Of a stretch of DNA of 64,000 nt, positions 34,188 through 44,197 are shown in pieces. The notes beneath the pieces were generated by a model. That model was not told where the DNA came from. It saw only the letters and a program-made list of their open reading frames with translations, and did not search any database. This DNA comes from VAXT01 sp963794605 (GTDB lineage: Bacteria; Actinomycetota; Thermoleophilia; Gaiellales; Gaiellaceae), in NCBI GenBank assembly GCA_963794605.1, contig CAWCEN010000002.1:1054001-1118000 (forward strand), given 5' to 3'. Each line of letters opens with the position of its first letter. The first letter of the stretch is position 1. Position numbers and translations under genes: made by a program.

Positions 34188-34901
34188 TCAGCGTGCGGCC
34201 GGACGGTCAGCCCTACTCGTACGTTCGCGGGGTCCGGATACCAGGGGCGTACCGGCTCGTTGGCTCGCCTGCAGGTCGCGCATGCCCGCTGCGAGGGCGT
34301 CGGTTGACTGGTCGAGGAGAGCAAGTAGATCGCTCTTGCCGTCGTCCTTCTGCCAGAGGTCGAGGGCCACGAAGACGGCCGCGAGCAGCGCCGAGCCGGT
34401 GATCCGCAGGGTGAGGTCGTCCACGGGGGCCTTTCGCGTGGCAAGCAACGTGGCGAGCTCCTCGATCCCGTGGCTTTGCTCGTCGAGGAGGCGAGCGCGC
34501 AGCTCCGGGACGGTGACGGATAGCCGGACCCGGGCGAGAAGCCGCTCGGGGTCATGTCGTTCGAGCGCGCCGAGCGTCTCGCGGATAACGGAGCGAAACG
34601 TCTCGGCGAGCGGTTCGTCGTCCGGTCGTGCCTCCACCAGTTCGAGTACCAGCGGGTCGTACTCGTCCCAGATCACGACGTCTTCCTTGCTCGGGAAGTA
34701 ACGAAAAAAGGTACGCGGCGAGATGGCCGCCGCGTCGGCGATCTCATCGACGGTCGTCTGCGCGTAGCCCTTCTCGCCGAACAAGCGCAGGGCCTCGGTC
34801 TGGATCATGAGCCGGGTTCGGGTCCGCTTGCGCTCACGCAGGTCGAACGAACGCCCGCCGCTCGGTTGCTCCGGATCCTCCGACCTCGTCTCGGTCTCCA
34901 T
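34188..34901 (-). CDS. TetR-family transcriptional regulator
   Basis: 237 residues. HTH: RLMIQTEALRLFGEKGYAQT, then TVDEIADAAAISPRTFFRYF. The C-terminal part includes a long amphipathic region (ELRARLLDEQSHGIEELATL) and an Arg-rich tail. This subtype (RTFFRYFPSKED) is common beside exporters. Divergent from the MFS gene with a palindrome over the MFS promoter, strongly suggesting that it represses it. Confidence 0.92.
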   Translation of the reverse strand: METETRSEDPEQPSGGRSFDLRERKRTRTRLMIQTEALRLFGEKGYAQTTVDEIADAAAISPRTFFRYFPSKEDVVIWDEYDPLVLELVEARPDDEPLAETFRSVIRETLGALERHDPERLLARVRLSVTVPELRARLLDEQSHGIEELATLLATRKAPVDDLTLRITGSALLAAVFVALDLWQKDDGKSDLLALLDQSTDALAAGMRDLQASQRAGTPLVSGPRERTSRADRPAAR

Positions 34902-34956
34902 TCACCGAGTCTAGCACTCAGAGGCGTTAACTGTCAGTCTGTCGTAAAGAGTCGAT

Positions 34957-34986
34957 TTGACATGAACTGTCATCTTGGCTTATGGT
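34957..34986 (+). promoter_or_regulatory. Sigma70-like promoter with embedded operator for MFS gene
   Basis: TTGACA at 34957-34962 is a perfect -35, and TATGGT at 34981-34986 is a fair -10, 18 bases apart. A palindrome TGACA-N5-TGTCA (34958-34972) overlaps the -35. AACTGTCA also occurs at 34929-34936 and 34965-34972. This is the arrangement for TetR repression of the exporter. Confidence 0.7.
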
Positions 34987-34992
34987 GCCGAC

Positions 34993-36534
34993 ATGACATT
35001 CACTGGAGAAGCCGCAGTCATGAAGTCCCGAAGGTGGTGGGCACTCGCGCCGGTCGTGCTGACGGTTCTGGCGGTCGGCCTGGACGGGACGATTCTCAGC
35101 GTCGCCCTGCCGACGCTGGGCCGCTCGCTCGACGCATCGACGGGCCAGCTGCAGTGGTTCGTGGCTGCCTACACGCTCGTCTTCGCGGCCGCGCTCGTGC
35201 CGGGCGGAATGCTGGGCGACCGGTATGGGCGCAAGAAGCTGCTGATCGTCTCGCTCCTCATCTTCGGAGCAGCCTCGATCGCCTGCGCGCTCGCACCCTC
35301 AGCGGAAGCGTTCATCCTCGCCCGTGCGCTGCTTGGTCTCGGCGGGGCGATCATGCTGCCGATGGTGCTGAGCATGCTGCCCGTCCTCTTCGAAGAAGAG
35401 GAGCGAGGACGGGCGATCGCGGCGGTCACCACCGCCGCGATGCTCGGCTACCCGATCGGTCCGCTTCTGGGCGGCTGGATGCTGACCAGGTTCGACTGGA
35501 GCTGGGTCTTCCTGATCAACGTACCCGTCGTCGTGCTGGCGCTCGTCGCCGTCACCGTGCTGCTGCCCGAGAGCCGCAGCAGCATCCGACAACGAATCGA
35601 CGTCGGCGGTGTAGTGCTCTCGGCCGGCGGGCTCGCCCTCCTCACCTACGGTGTCATCAACGTCGGGGACAGGGGCTGGAGCGACGGCGCCGCGCTGGCC
35701 GAGATTGCCGGGGGCGCGCTCGCGCTCGCCGCGTTCGTTCTCTGGGAGCGCCGGATCACGGCGCCCCTCGTTGACCTGCGCCTGTTCCGCTCGAACGACT
35801 TCAGCTGGGGGACGACCCTTAGCTCCCTCGTCTCGTTCGCGATGTTCGGGCTGCTATTTGCGGTGCCCTTGTACTTCCAGGTTGTCCGTGGCACGGACGC
35901 ACAGGGCAGCGGGATTCGCCTCCTGCCTCTAATCGCCGGCCTACTGATCGGCGGGGCCGCCGCCGACCGTCTCGCTGCTCGCGTCGGGGCGAGAGTCGTC
36001 GCCGCAGTCGGATTCGCCCTTCTCGCGGCCGGGCTCGCCTTCGGCGCGACGACCAGCGTCGCGACGGGGGATGCGCAGACTGCCGCATGGATCGCTCTGT
36101 CCGGGCTCGGGCTGGGGCTCGCGCTGCCGACGACGATCGACACGGCACTCGGCGCCGTCTCGAAGGACAGCAGCGGTGTCTCCACCGGTGTCCTGCAGGC
36201 GTTTCGCATGGTGGGCGGCGTCCTCGGGGCCGCGATTCTGGGCGCAATCATCAACTCCACCTACCGCGGGCAGCTCGACCAGGCCGTCTCTCCCGCAGCG
36301 GCGCGATCACCGCGTGACAGCGCCGTCGCGGGTGTCGACGCCGCGACCGCAGCCCACTCCCAGGGCCTGCTCGATGCCGTCCGCGAGGCTTTCGTCAGCG
36401 GAATGGACCGGACGCTTTGGATCTCGGCGGCGCTGATGGTAGCCGGCGCCGTGTTGGCACTCGCGTTTCGTCCCAGCGCCGCAGAAACGTCTCTGCCCGA
36501 GCAGACCGAGACACCACACGAGCTCGCAGCTTGA
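34993..36534 (+). CDS. MFS drug:proton antiporter, DHA2 type
   Basis: 513 residues from ATG 34993; ATG 35020 is an alternative start preceded by GGAGAAG. Predicted 14 helices. Motif A: GGMLGDRYGRKKLLIVSLL; GLDGTILSVALPTLGRSLDA in helix 1; motif C region AAMLGYPIGPLLGGWML. The predicted -10 ends seven bases before ATG 34993, so that start would make a leaderless mRNA. Divergent TetR and its operator imply drug- or metabolite-inducible efflux. The C-terminal 20 residues are acidic and cytoplasmic. Confidence 0.92.
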   Translation: MTFTGEAAVMKSRRWWALAPVVLTVLAVGLDGTILSVALPTLGRSLDASTGQLQWFVAAYTLVFAAALVPGGMLGDRYGRKKLLIVSLLIFGAASIACALAPSAEAFILARALLGLGGAIMLPMVLSMLPVLFEEEERGRAIAAVTTAAMLGYPIGPLLGGWMLTRFDWSWVFLINVPVVVLALVAVTVLLPESRSSIRQRIDVGGVVLSAGGLALLTYGVINVGDRGWSDGAALAEIAGGALALAAFVLWERRITAPLVDLRLFRSNDFSWGTTLSSLVSFAMFGLLFAVPLYFQVVRGTDAQGSGIRLLPLIAGLLIGGAAADRLAARVGARVVAAVGFALLAAGLAFGATTSVATGDAQTAAWIALSGLGLGLALPTTIDTALGAVSKDSSGVSTGVLQAFRMVGGVLGAAILGAIINSTYRGQLDQAVSPAAARSPRDSAVAGVDAATAAHSQGLLDAVREAFVSGMDRTLWISAALMVAGAVLALAFRPSAAETSLPEQTETPHELAA

Positions 36535-36670
36535 TTCGGCAGGCACGCCGCCGAGCTTCCAGTGGGCGGCCATGCCATGGATTCGTCCTGCCGCGAATCG
36601 CTCGACCTCTGGCGGGATCGGCCTAGCCTACTTGGTCAGAAGCCCGTCACGCGCCGAAAGGAGGAGGGTG

Positions 36671-37117
36671 ATGACACTCGCGGTGGGATCTGCGCAGCAG
36701 CGCCTGGCGGTCCTCGTCGGGCGGTGGCGCACGGTCGGTCGAACGATCGGCGCGCCAGGTGTGCTGATCGACGCGGTGGACACGTACAAATGGCTGGCAG
36801 GTGGCTTTGCACTGCTCCACACGGTCGACGCCCAAGTCGGTGAAGAGCACGTCGAGGGCGCCGAGATCATCGGCTGGGATTCCGCCAGCCGCTCCTACAT
36901 CACCCTTTACTGCGGAAGCGACGGCCCGAACCGCTACGAAGCGAGCCTGACCGAGGAAGATGGAGGTCTCGTCTGGCGCATGAGCAGTGCGACCGACCGA
37001 TTCATGGGGCGGTTCAGCGGCGACGGCAACGTCATCGCCGGCCGCTGGGAGCAACTCGACGAGGACAGGAGTTGGCTGCCGTGGATGGAGGTCACGCTCA
37101 CCAAAGCCGCGAGCTGA
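36671..37117 (+). CDS. DUF1579-like lipocalin-type protein
   Basis: 148 residues from ATG 36671 with a very strong AAAGGAGGAGG. LAVLVGRWRTVGRTIGAPGV opens the domain, AVDTYKWLAGGFALLHTVDA and GWDSASRSYITLYCGSDGPN are typical of the beta-barrel DUF1579/heme-binding-like group, and GDGNVIAGRWEQLDE closes it. Cytoplasmic, function unknown. It stands between the MFS exporter and the frame-broken kinase, on the same strand. Confidence 0.75.
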   Translation: MTLAVGSAQQRLAVLVGRWRTVGRTIGAPGVLIDAVDTYKWLAGGFALLHTVDAQVGEEHVEGAEIIGWDSASRSYITLYCGSDGPNRYEASLTEEDGGLVWRMSSATDRFMGRFSGDGNVIAGRWEQLDEDRSWLPWMEVTLTKAAS

Positions 37118-37244
37118 GCGGCAAAGTCGTCACCGTCTGACTATCCCGTGGCCCTCCGCCGCCAGGTGCGGCCAGCAACACCACTCGATGGGAGTTGGCA
37201 CGCTTGCGCATCCGCGTGTGAGCGGCCAGGCTTGTCGGAGAAGG

Positions 37245-38963
37245 ATGCGGCTCGAAAACGTCGTCCGGTGGCTGCTCTGGCCGGCGGCGCTCGTCGCCGG
37301 TGGGGTTACCGCGGCCTTGATCCTCACCAGCGACAGGATCGACCTGCGGTGCACCGCGGCGCTCACGTTGTTCGTCGGGCTCTCATGGGCAATCACCGGA
37401 ATGCTCGAGTGGGGGCGCCGCCCCGCGAATCGGATCGGGTTGCTGATGATGGTTTTCGGCTTCGCCTGGTTCGGGGCGGCTCGCGTTGACATCTCCCGGC
37501 CCTGTACACCATCGGGCTCTTCCTCTCGGCGCTCTTCTTCGCCGTCCTCGGGCACGTGCTCCTCGCTTTCCCACGGACGGTTGGAGGGACGCCTCTCACG
37601 GGCGATCGTGATCGCCGGGTACCTCGACACGACCGTGCTGATCGGGATCGGGATCCTCTTCCACAACGGCGAGCCCGGCGATCCGCGGAACCTCGCGCTC
37701 GTCGACGCGAACAACGCGCTCACCGACGCGTTCAAGAACTCCGCCCGCTTCATCGGGATCGCGCTCTTCCTCGCCGTCCTCGCGATCCTCGCGCAGCGCT
37801 GGCGCCACGCGACCCCGCGCTGGCGGCGCACGTTCGCGATCGTCTTCTGGACCGGCGCCGCGGCGGCTGTCGCCTCGGCGGTCAGCATCCTCACCAGGAC
37901 GCCCTACAAGCAGCTCGGGCCGATCGACGTCGTCGCCTACCTCGTCATCGCCGCCGTGCCGCTCGCGCTCTCGGTGGATCTCCTCCGCGGCAGGCTCGCG
38001 CGCGGCGCGGTGGCCGACTTCGTCGTCCAGCTCGGGGACACCCGCGCGCCAGGGAAGCTCCGCGACGCTCTCGCCCGCGCCCTGCACGACCCGTCGCTCT
38101 CGGTCGCGTACTGGCTCCCCGAGCGGCGGCGCTACGTGGACGTCGACGGGCGGCCGGTCGAGCTGCCCGCCGAGGGGGCCGCGCATGGCGACGATCGTCG
38201 AGCGCGAGGGTCGTCCCGTCGCGGCTCTCATCCACGATTGCACGCTTCGCGACGAGCCCGACCTCGTCGAGGCCGTCGGCGCTGCCGCCGGGCTCGCGCT
38301 CGAGAACGAGCGGCTCCAGGCCGACCTGCGCGCACGCCTCGCCGAGCTGCGCGCCTCGCGCGCACGCATCGTCGAGGCCACCGATGCGGAGCGGCGCCGC
38401 CTCGAGCGCAACCTGCACGACGGGACGCAGCAGCGTCTCGTCTCGATCTCCATGGCCCTCGGGCTCGCGGAGTCGAGGCTCGGCTCCGATCAGGACGAAG
38501 CGCGCCAGATCCTCGAGGAGGCGAGGCAAGCACTCGGCGTCGCGCTACAGGAGCTCCGGGAGTTCAGCCAGGGCATCCATCCCGCCGTCCTCACAGAGCG
38601 CGGGCTCGGTCCTGCTCTACGCGAGCTTGTCTACCTCGCGCCGATGCCGATCGAGCTCGCGTTCCCGCCGACGAGCGTCTCCCTCAGCCGGTCGAGGCGG
38701 CGGCGTACTACGTCGTCGCCGAGGCGCTCGCGAACGTCGCGAAATACGCGGCCGCCGACGCCGTCTTCGTCACTGTGGAGCGCCGGAACGGGGCTGCACT
38801 CATCGAAGTGGCTGACGACGGCATCGGCGGCGCGGATCCTGCGAAAGGCTCGGGGTTGCGCGGGTTGTCCGACCGGGTGGAGGCGCTCGGCGGCACGCTC
38901 GCAGTCGAGAGCCCGCCCGGCCTGGGCACTCGGCTTCGAGCGGAGATCCCGTGCGTGTCGTAA
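37245..38963 (+). CDS. NarL-type sensor histidine kinase, four frame disruptions
   Basis: Starts at ATG 37245 after GGAGAAGG. Hydrophobic helices (LLWPAALVAGGVTAALILTS, IVIAGYLDTTVLIGIGILF, AVLAILAQRW) form a membrane sensor. The kinase core has ERRRLERNLHDGTQQRLVSI (His box), AYYVVAEALANVAKYA and DDGIGGADP/KGSGLRGLSDR. Frames change near 37495 and 37572 (a compensating pair; the intervening frame reads LYTIGLFLSALFFAVLGHVL), at the GGGGG of 38174-38178 (one extra G) and near 38670 (one base lost). All domains are otherwise intact, so these look like read errors. Ends 13 bases inside its response regulator. Confidence 0.8.
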   Translation: MRLENVVRWLLWPAALVAGGVTAALILTSDRIDLRCTAALTLFVGLSWAITGMLEWGRRPANRIGLLMMVFGFAWFGAARVDISRPCTPSGSSSRRSSSPSSGTCSSLSHGRLEGRLSRAIVIAGYLDTTVLIGIGILFHNGEPGDPRNLALVDANNALTDAFKNSARFIGIALFLAVLAILAQRWRHATPRWRRTFAIVFWTGAAAAVASAVSILTRTPYKQLGPIDVVAYLVIAAVPLALSVDLLRGRLARGAVADFVVQLGDTRAPGKLRDALARALHDPSLSVAYWLPERRRYVDVDGRPVELPAEGAAHGDDRRARGSSRRGSHPRLHASRRARPRRGRRRCRRARARERAAPGRPARTPRRAARLARTHRRGHRCGAAPPRAQPARRDAAASRLDLHGPRARGVEARLRSGRSAPDPRGGEASTRRRATGAPGVQPGHPSRRPHRARARSCSTRACLPRADADRARVPADERLPQPVEAAAYYVVAEALANVAKYAAADAVFVTVERRNGAALIEVADDGIGGADPAKGSGLRGLSDRVEALGGTLAVESPPGLGTRLRAEIPCVS

Positions 38964-39597
38964 TCGCCGACGACTCAGTTCTCCTGCGCGAGGGCGTCTC
39001 CCGCCTGCTCGCCGAGGCCGGCTTCGACGTCGTCGGCCAGGCCGGCGACGCCGACGAGCTGCTCCGCGAGGTCGCCGACAAGAGCCCGGACGTCGCGATC
39101 GTCGACATCCGCATGCCGCCCACCCACACGGACGAGGGGCTTCGCGCCGCGCGCGAGCTCCGCAGCCGCTACCCGAAGCTCGGCGTCCTCGTGCTGTCGC
39201 AGTACGTGCGGCCGAGCTACGCCTTCGAGCTGCTCGCGGACGACGCCAGCGGCGTCGGTTACCTGCTCAAGGATCGCGTCTCCGACCTGAACGAGCTCTC
39301 GGATGCGGTCAACCGCGTCGGGGAGGGCGGCTCCGTGCTCGACCCGTCGGTCGTGTCGCAGCTCGTCGGACGACGCGGCCGGGGGACGACCCGATCGACG
39401 ACCTGAGTGACCGCGAGCGGGAGGTGCTGGCGCTCATGGCCGAGGGCCGTTCCAACAAGGCGATCGCGCAGCGGCTCTTCATCACCGAGCGCACCGTCGA
39501 AAAGCACGTGAAGAGCATCCTCATGAAGCTGCGGATCTCCGCGACACAGGACGACCACCGGCGCGTCCTCGCGGTGCTCGCGTATCTCGGCTCGTGA
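38951..39597 (+). CDS. NarL/FixJ-type response regulator, one frameshift
   Basis: GTG 38951 overlaps the kinase by 13 bases. Receiver: MRVVIADDSVLLREGVSRLL, phospho-Asp in VAIVDIRMPPTHTDEG, GVLVLSQYVRPSYAFELLAD and the Lys in VGYLLKDRVSDL. After residue 145 the frame breaks near 39375; the next frame gives DDLSDREREVLALMAEGRSN and FITERTVEKHVKSILMKLRI, the LuxR-type HTH. One base lost restores a 215-residue protein. It forms a cognate pair with the upstream kinase and resembles the receiver-LuxR half of the gene at 51347-52588. Confidence 0.85.
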
Positions 39598-39695
39598 AGT
39601 GCGGCCCACCGCACCCTCGAGACTCGCGCTGGCACGGATCAGGACGCGCGCTGACGCGCTACCGGCGCGGTGGCCGGTGCAGCGAACCTCTCTCC

Positions 39696-41845
39696 ATGAG
39701 AGAACGGCTTTCAACCCGCAGACTGGTCCTCGCGAGCGCCGCCCATCCATGGCGCACGATCGGCGCATGGGCGGCGGCGGCCGTCGTCGCGATCGTCGCG
39801 ATCGGCGCGCTGCTCGGCGGCTCGCTCAGCACGGAGAACCATCCGACCGACAACCGGCAGTCCCAACGGGCGGCCCAGCTCATCGACCGTTCGTTCCCGG
39901 CGGGCTCGCGCGCATCCGACGCAGAGGTGATCGTGCTGCGGTCGGAGCATCAGACCGTTGACTCGCCGCAGTTCCGCGCGAAGTCGTCAGGCTCGCCAGA
40001 GAGATTCGGCACATCGGCAGGCGTCGCGAGCGACGACGTAGGCAAGCCGCTCGTGTCGCGAGACCGGCACGCGACTCTGGTGTCGGTCCACCTCGCGGAC
40101 TCGGACGCGATCGAGGATGTCATCGCCGCCGTGGACGGCGCCGATGCCAAGCCGGCCTTCACCGCCGCCGTCACGGGCGACCAGACGCGCCAGCACGACT
40201 TCGACCAGCTCTCGCAGGACGATCTCAAGTCGGGCGAGCTCCAGTTCGGGCTCCCGGCCGCACTGATCGTGCTGCTGCTCGTCTTCGGCGCCGTCGTTGC
40301 GGGGCTGATCCCGCTGCTCATGGCGATGCTCTCGATCGTGATCGGGCTGGGCATCGTCGCGATGCTCGCGCAGGCGTTCTCGCTCTCCGTCTTCGTCGTG
40401 AACATGCTCACCGGCATGGGCCTTGCGCTCGGGATCGACTACGCCCTCTTCGTCATCTCGCGCTACCGCGAGGAACGGGGCGCGGCCGCGAGAAGCTCGA
40501 CGCCATCGGCGCCTCGGGGACGACGGCGAACCGCGCCGTCGTGTTCAGCGGGTCGGCCTTCGTGGTCGCGATGCTCGGCATGCTGATCGTGCCGAACTCG
40601 ATCATGCGGAGCCTCGCGATCGGCGCGATCGTCGTCGGCGTCGTCTCCGTCGTGGCCGCCACGACACTGCTGCCCGCGCTGCTCGGTCTCATCGGCGATG
40701 GGGTCAACCGGCTGCGGATTCCGATCGTCGGCCGGCGCTCGGTCGAGAGCGCGAATCCGGAGGGACGTTTCTGGGGCGCGATCGTGCACGCCGTGCTGCG
40801 ACGGCCAGGCTGAGTCTCGGCCTCTCGATGCGATCCTGCTCGCGGCCGCTCCGATCTTCGGCATGAACATCGGCACGAGCGGCGTGAGCGCGCTGCCGGA
40901 CGGTTCGAGTCGAGGCAGGGCTACGAGGCGCTCCAGCCGACTTCCCGGGGGCGACGGCGAGCCCGGTCGAGATCGTCGTCTCCAACGGGTTCGGATCCCG
41001 GCGCGGGCGGCGCTGCGGGCCTGCGCGCCGACCTCGCGTCACCCGAGTTCGGGGCGGGCCGGATGTTCGCGCGGCGGACGGCATAGCCGTTCTCTCAGTC
41101 CCACGGTGAAGGCGTCCAGGGAGAGTGCGATCGCCGCGGTTCGCGAGCTGCGCTCGAGGATCGCCCCGACAGCTTTCGCGGACCGGTCGGACGTTCGTCG
41201 GGGGACGCACGTCCGAGAACGTCGACTACATCGACTCGGCCATCGACCCGGCGCCGTTCGTGATCGCGCTCGTACTGGGGCTCACGTTGATCCTGCTGAC
41301 GACCGTCTTCCGCTCGGTCGTGGTCGCGGCGTGACCGTCCTGCTCAACCTGCTGTCGGTCGGAGCCGCCTACGGCCTGATCGTGCTCGTCTTCCAGCACG
41401 GGGTCGGAGCCGGGCTGTTCGGCTTCCAGCAGTCCGACACGATCGAAGCCTGGGTGCCGCTGTTCCTCTTCTCGGTGCTGTTCGGCCTCTCGATGGACTA
41501 CCAGGTGTTCCTGCTCAGCCGGATCAAGGAGCGCTACGACCAGGTCGGCGACACGACGAAGGCGGTGACCTACGGCGTCGCCTCGACCGCGCGGATCATC
41601 ACCGGCGCCGCGCTGATCATCATCCTGGTCTTCACCGGCTTCGCCCGCGGCGAGCTGATCATGTTCCAGCAGATGGGCTTCGGCGTCGCCGTCGCGCTTC
41701 TGCTCGACGCGACGATCGTGCGCTCGGTTCTGCTGCCCAGTGCATGAGCATGCTCGGCCGCTGGAACTGGTACCTGCCGCGCTGGCTCACGTGGTTGCCG
41801 CGCATGCAGATCGAGGGAGCGCGGCCGAGCGCGTCGCCGTCATGA
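39696..41845 (+). pseudogene. MmpL-family RND transporter, many frame disruptions
   Basis: Begins at ATG 39696 (MRERLSTRRLVLASAAHPWR). Recognisable blocks in order: HPTDNRQSQRAAQLIDRSFP, LPAALIVLLLVFGAVVAGLI, GMGLALGIDYALFVISRYRE, FVVAMLGMLIVPNSIMRSLA, APIFGMNIGTSGVSALPDGS, DPAPFVIALVLGLTLILLTT, FLFSVLFGLSMDYQVFLLSR, and WNWYLPRWLTWLP near the end. Total span (2,150 bases) equals a normal 716-codon MmpL gene. At least eight one-base shifts are needed, including pairs near 39975/40020 and shifts near 40478, 40812, 40832 and 41330. MmpL proteins export lipids or hydrophobic compounds using the proton gradient. Either a degenerate gene or badly read sequence. Confidence 0.75.
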
Positions 41846-41873
41846 GCCGCGGCGGCGAGGACGGAGCCTCGCG

Positions 41874-42877
41874 ATGATCACGCTCGTTCTCTCCTCGCCG
41901 ACGCTCTGCGCTATCGCTTCGCGATCTCTCCGCTGGGCGAAGTCGTCTTGGTCTCGCGCACGATGGCGCTGCCGCACGTCTTTAGGAGTGGCACGCCCAG
42001 CGCCTGGTTGCGCCGGCACGACTTCTCGCGACGCCGGCTCGAGGCCGAGCACGACCTTCCCCCGCTGTCGCCCTGATGAGCGCAGACCCATTCCTGCCCG
42101 GCTCCTGACACCTCCGGAGTCCGCGCTCGGTGATCGAGGGGTAGCTCGAGGAGATTCGCCGACGCCTACCGGACAAGCGCGGGCCGAGATCGAGCACATC
42201 ATCTCCACTCGCACGCGGCTCGAGCCGGAAGTCGACGACAGCTCGAGCCCCGGACGTGACGCACCGGCTCGCCGATCTGCTCGAAGCGGTATGGGAAGCG
42301 GTCGTCGAGCCGTCATGGCTGCTGATGCAAGACGTCCTCGAGCGGGACATCCTTCTCGCTCGCGCTCCCTGGCGCAGGGCGGGCTCACCGGTCTCTTCGA
42401 CGACCTCGCTCCGCTCATCACCCTGGCCGAGCCGGAGCTCCACATCGAATGCAGGGGGTCGACGCAACACGGGCTCTCGACGGTCGAGGGTTGCTGCTGC
42501 GGCCGTCTGCGTTCATCTGGCCCATGCGGCGGTCGCTCTCGACGAGCGGCAGCCGCGGAGCTGGTGTACCCGGCGCGCGGCGTCGCATCGCTGCTGTTCT
42601 CGGAACCGCAGCGCTACACGGGGCCCTCGCAGCCCTCATCGGTTCGACGCGAGCCCAGGTCCTGACCATGCTGGACGAGCCCATGCACACCTCCGGCCTG
42701 GCGCGGCTCTTCAGGCGCTCGCCCGGCAATATCGCCGACCACCTCAAAGCGCTCCGCGACTCGGGGCTGATCGACCGAGTGCGCGTCGGTCGGAAAGTCG
42801 TCTACTCGCGCACTCGGCTGGGCGACGCACTGCTGGTCGGCACGGAGCCTCCGGTTCGCGCGATCGCCGCCAAGTAG
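41874..42877 (+). pseudogene. DUF5937/ArsR-type regulator, many frame disruptions
   Basis: Reading across frames gives an ArsR-like regulator of about 330 residues: MITLVLSS, ADALRYRFAISPLGEVVLVS, RTMALPHVFRSG, LAQGGLTGLFDDLAPLITLA, ARGVASLLFSEPQRYTG, LAALIGSTRAQVLTMLDEPM, RRSPGNIADHLKALRDSGLI and VGRKVVYSRTRLGDAL. The last three are the winged helix at the C-terminus, a layout known from long DUF5937 regulators. At least seven single-base shifts separate these blocks. The C-terminal frame (42449-42877) is clean. The gene may regulate the adjacent MmpL gene. Confidence 0.7.
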
Positions 42878-42979
42878 CCGCTCGAAGGGTGGCCTGCGCG
42901 CGAGTGTTTCGGAGGCGGGCGAATCTCTGGCGCCGATGCGCTCCGACGGCAGAGTGTGAGGGCAAAAAAGGAGGGCCAA

Positions 42980-43591
42980 ATGGTTGTCGAGTACATCCGC
43001 TACACGGTCGACGAAGGCCGTGCGGAAGCCTTCGAAGAGGCGTATCGCCAGGCGGCTGCCGCGCTCGAGGCCTCCGACCACTGCGAGCGTTACGAGGTCT
43101 CGCGGTGCAGCGAGGAGCCGAGCACACACGTCGTGCGGATCGAGTGGGACTCGGAGGAGGGACACATGTCCGGCTTCCGCAAGAGCCCTGAGTTCGGAAC
43201 CTTCTTCGCCGCGGTGCGGCCGTTCGTGAACGACATCGAGGAAATGCGGCACTACAACGTGACCCTGGCAAGTGACCACGCGGTCACTAGCGAGGGTCCT
43301 GCCGCTCGGACGAAAGGAGCAAGCATGGCCGGCGAGCCACTGATTCATCGTTTCCCGCAGGTGCACGAGGGGGCGTTCGTGAACGCCTACCTCGTCGAGA
43401 CCGGCTCGAGCGTGGTTGCGATCGACAGCCTGCTCACCGTCTCGGCGAGTCGCGCCATGCGCGAGGGGGTCGAGAGCATCGGCAAGCCGCTGGAGGCCGT
43501 CCTGCTGACGCATTCGCATCCGGATCACTACGGCGGTCTGACGCAGCTGGTGGCAGACGACGACGTTCCGAGATCGCTCCTCAGGGCGTGA
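42980..43591 (+). CDS. ABM-domain protein running into an MBL-fold start
   Basis: From ATG 42980 (AAGGAGGGCC upstream) the first 95 residues form an ABM domain: MVVEYIRYTVDEGRAEAFEE, SEEPSTHVVRIEWDSEEGHM and FRKSPEFGTFFAAVRPFVND. The frame then crosses a weak linker (LASDHAVTSEGPAARTKGAS) into MAGEPLIHRF, the MBL-fold protein, and ends at 43591 where that gene's frame breaks. An internal ATG 43325 has its own AAAGGAGC, so two coupled genes with a lost stop are more likely than a genuine fusion. Third ABM gene of the window. Confidence 0.65.
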   Translation: MVVEYIRYTVDEGRAEAFEEAYRQAAAALEASDHCERYEVSRCSEEPSTHVVRIEWDSEEGHMSGFRKSPEFGTFFAAVRPFVNDIEEMRHYNVTLASDHAVTSEGPAARTKGASMAGEPLIHRFPQVHEGAFVNAYLVETGSSVVAIDSLLTVSASRAMREGVESIGKPLEAVLLTHSHPDHYGGLTQLVADDDVPRSLLRA

Positions 43592-44157
43592 TCGACACGA
43601 TCGCCCGGGACGATGACCAGAAGGAGCAGATCTTGCGACCGATGTTCGGCGACGAGTGGGCGACCGACCGAACGTTCCCGAACACTCCGATCGGCGACGG
43701 CGAGAGCGTGACCTTCGACGGCGCCACCTTCACGGTCATCGATCTCGGTCCGAGCGAGTCGCCCCATGACAGCCCGTGGATCCTCGGCGAGGAAGAGCGG
43801 ATCGTTTTCCTCGGCGACCAGATCTACGACCGCAAGCACTGTTTCCTGGGCGACGGCTTCCATCAGCAATGGCTCGCGAACATCGAAACGCTCCGCGAGC
43901 GCTTCCCCGACAACGCCGTCTTTCACATCGGACACGGCGGCCCGGTCGGCCCGGGCGCCTGGAACTGGCAGCGCGGCTACATCGAGACGTTCGTCGAGGC
44001 TGTCGAGGCCGCCGACTGGTCGAACCCCGAGCAGGCGCAGGCGGGCGTGGTCGCCGAGATGAAAAGGTTCCTGCCCACCGACGAGCTGTCGTTCCTGATG
44101 GAGCTCAGCGTCGAGCCGGTCGCGGCACAACTCGGACTTGTCGCTGCGCCGGCTTGA
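43325..44157 (+). CDS. MBL-fold metallo-hydrolase, one frameshift
   Basis: From ATG 43325 (AAAGGAGC upstream). GAFVNAYLVETGSSVVAIDS, then the metal motif LLTHSHPDHYGGL (HxHxDH) in the first frame. After VADDDVP the frame breaks near 43578 and the next frame continues EIAPQGVIDTIARDD, DLGPSESPHDSPW, RIVFLGDQIYDRKH (bridging Asp) and NAVFHIGHGGPVGP (last His). One base lost restores about 277 residues. Broad hydrolase family; substrate unknown. All metal ligands are present, arguing against a real pseudogene. Confidence 0.82.
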
Positions 44158-44197
44158 ACACCCCGCAAGTCCGCTACTTCGATTGCTCGAGAACTCG

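Noticed and set aside
41874..42665. A 263-residue Arg/Ser-rich protein
   Set aside because: It is a patchwork of frames; the recognisable regulator is spread over several frames in the same span, so the continuous open frame is accidental.
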